Shown piece by piece: positions 45,876 through 45,942 of a DNA stretch of 45,942 nucleotides. The notes beneath the pieces were generated by a model. It ran no database searches and was not told where the DNA came from. It saw only the letters and a program-made list of their open reading frames with translations. Within the stretch, counting starts at the first letter, position 1. Every line of letters begins with the position of its first letter. Both the position numbers and the translations under genes were made by a program. Origin of the DNA: a virus. The stretch spans positions 1 to 45,942 of the IMG/VR virus record IMGVR_UViG_3300035661_000107; one strand, given 5' to 3'.

Positions 45876-45942
45876 TCGGTAATTCTTGGTACATCATCTG
45901 GAATTCACGCAGAACATGCAACAAGATATTTTCGTATTATGC
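45768..45942 (+). CDS. nrdJ: Ribonucleotide reductase piece 3 with C-intein (3' end outside window)
   Basis: The gene starts 64 bases after the piece 2 stop with an A-rich leader. The first 36 residues are a C-terminal split intein half (GNSHSYQLSNGVVSHN). Ser37 begins the reductase sequence SVILGTSSGIHAEHATRYFR, which continues the PSGNA loop of piece 2 in the pattern KPSG-x-x(4-6)-G-x-SxGxH of class II reductases. The frame is open at the window edge, so the gene continues. No endonuclease is present in the 64-base gap. Confidence 0.88.
   Translation, partial: MKIKKIVKSQEVIMTGDLEVGNSHSYQLSNGVVSHNSVILGTSSGIHAEHATRYFRIM

Overview
The window is a block of a large T4-like tailed phage (myovirus) genome, and every gene I can support is on the + strand. 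It is very AT-rich. Starts are preceded by A-rich leaders, and I see no GGAGG-type Shine-Dalgarno sites, which suggests a Bacteroidota host such as a Flavobacterium relative. That host call is inference. No tRNA, rRNA, CRISPR array or insertion sequence is visible.

Layout. (1) 3-29577 is a tail, baseplate and fibre module: a hub-like protein (cut by the left edge), a gp5-like spike without lysozyme, a gp25-like wedge, a gp6-like (baseplate J) wedge, a probable gp7-like wedge, several very large structural proteins, a collagen-like fibre with a collar domain, and a structural protein ending in a Hint (intein-fold) domain. A four-domain S1-like RNA-binding protein (4257-5423) sits inside this module. 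(2) 29608-31371 and two further genes (36057, 38278) encode six proteins that share an N-terminal peptide of the form MK-x(7-10)-x-E. It closely resembles the capsid-targeting sequence of T4 internal proteins. One of the six is a RuvC-like nuclease and another has a glycine-zipper C-terminus. (3) 31689-36060 is a replication and recombination module: gp32-like SSB, gp61-like primase, UvsY-like mediator and UvsW helicase. (4) 40133-45942 holds a dUTPase, the N-terminal part of a family B DNA polymerase (exonuclease plus motif A only), and a ribonucleotide reductase broken into at least three genes.

The most striking system is the fractured reductase. Piece 1 ends in an N-terminal split intein. 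A free-standing EDxHD/VSR-like homing endonuclease gene follows. Piece 2 begins with the matching C-intein and ends with a second N-intein. Piece 3 begins with the second C-intein and runs off the window. Catalytic cysteines lie on different pieces, so activity should need two ordered protein trans-splicing reactions. The adjoining polymerase is also split, just before motif B, with no intein at the break.

Regulation. A 10-mer AGATATATAA occurs five times, each 12-15 bases before a start codon, and is a candidate phage (late-type) promoter or leader element. Two hairpin terminators bound modules. The SSB gene has a triple GTAAGTAA repeat directly before its start, which could be an autoregulatory site. 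All readings are by eye; no similarity search was run.
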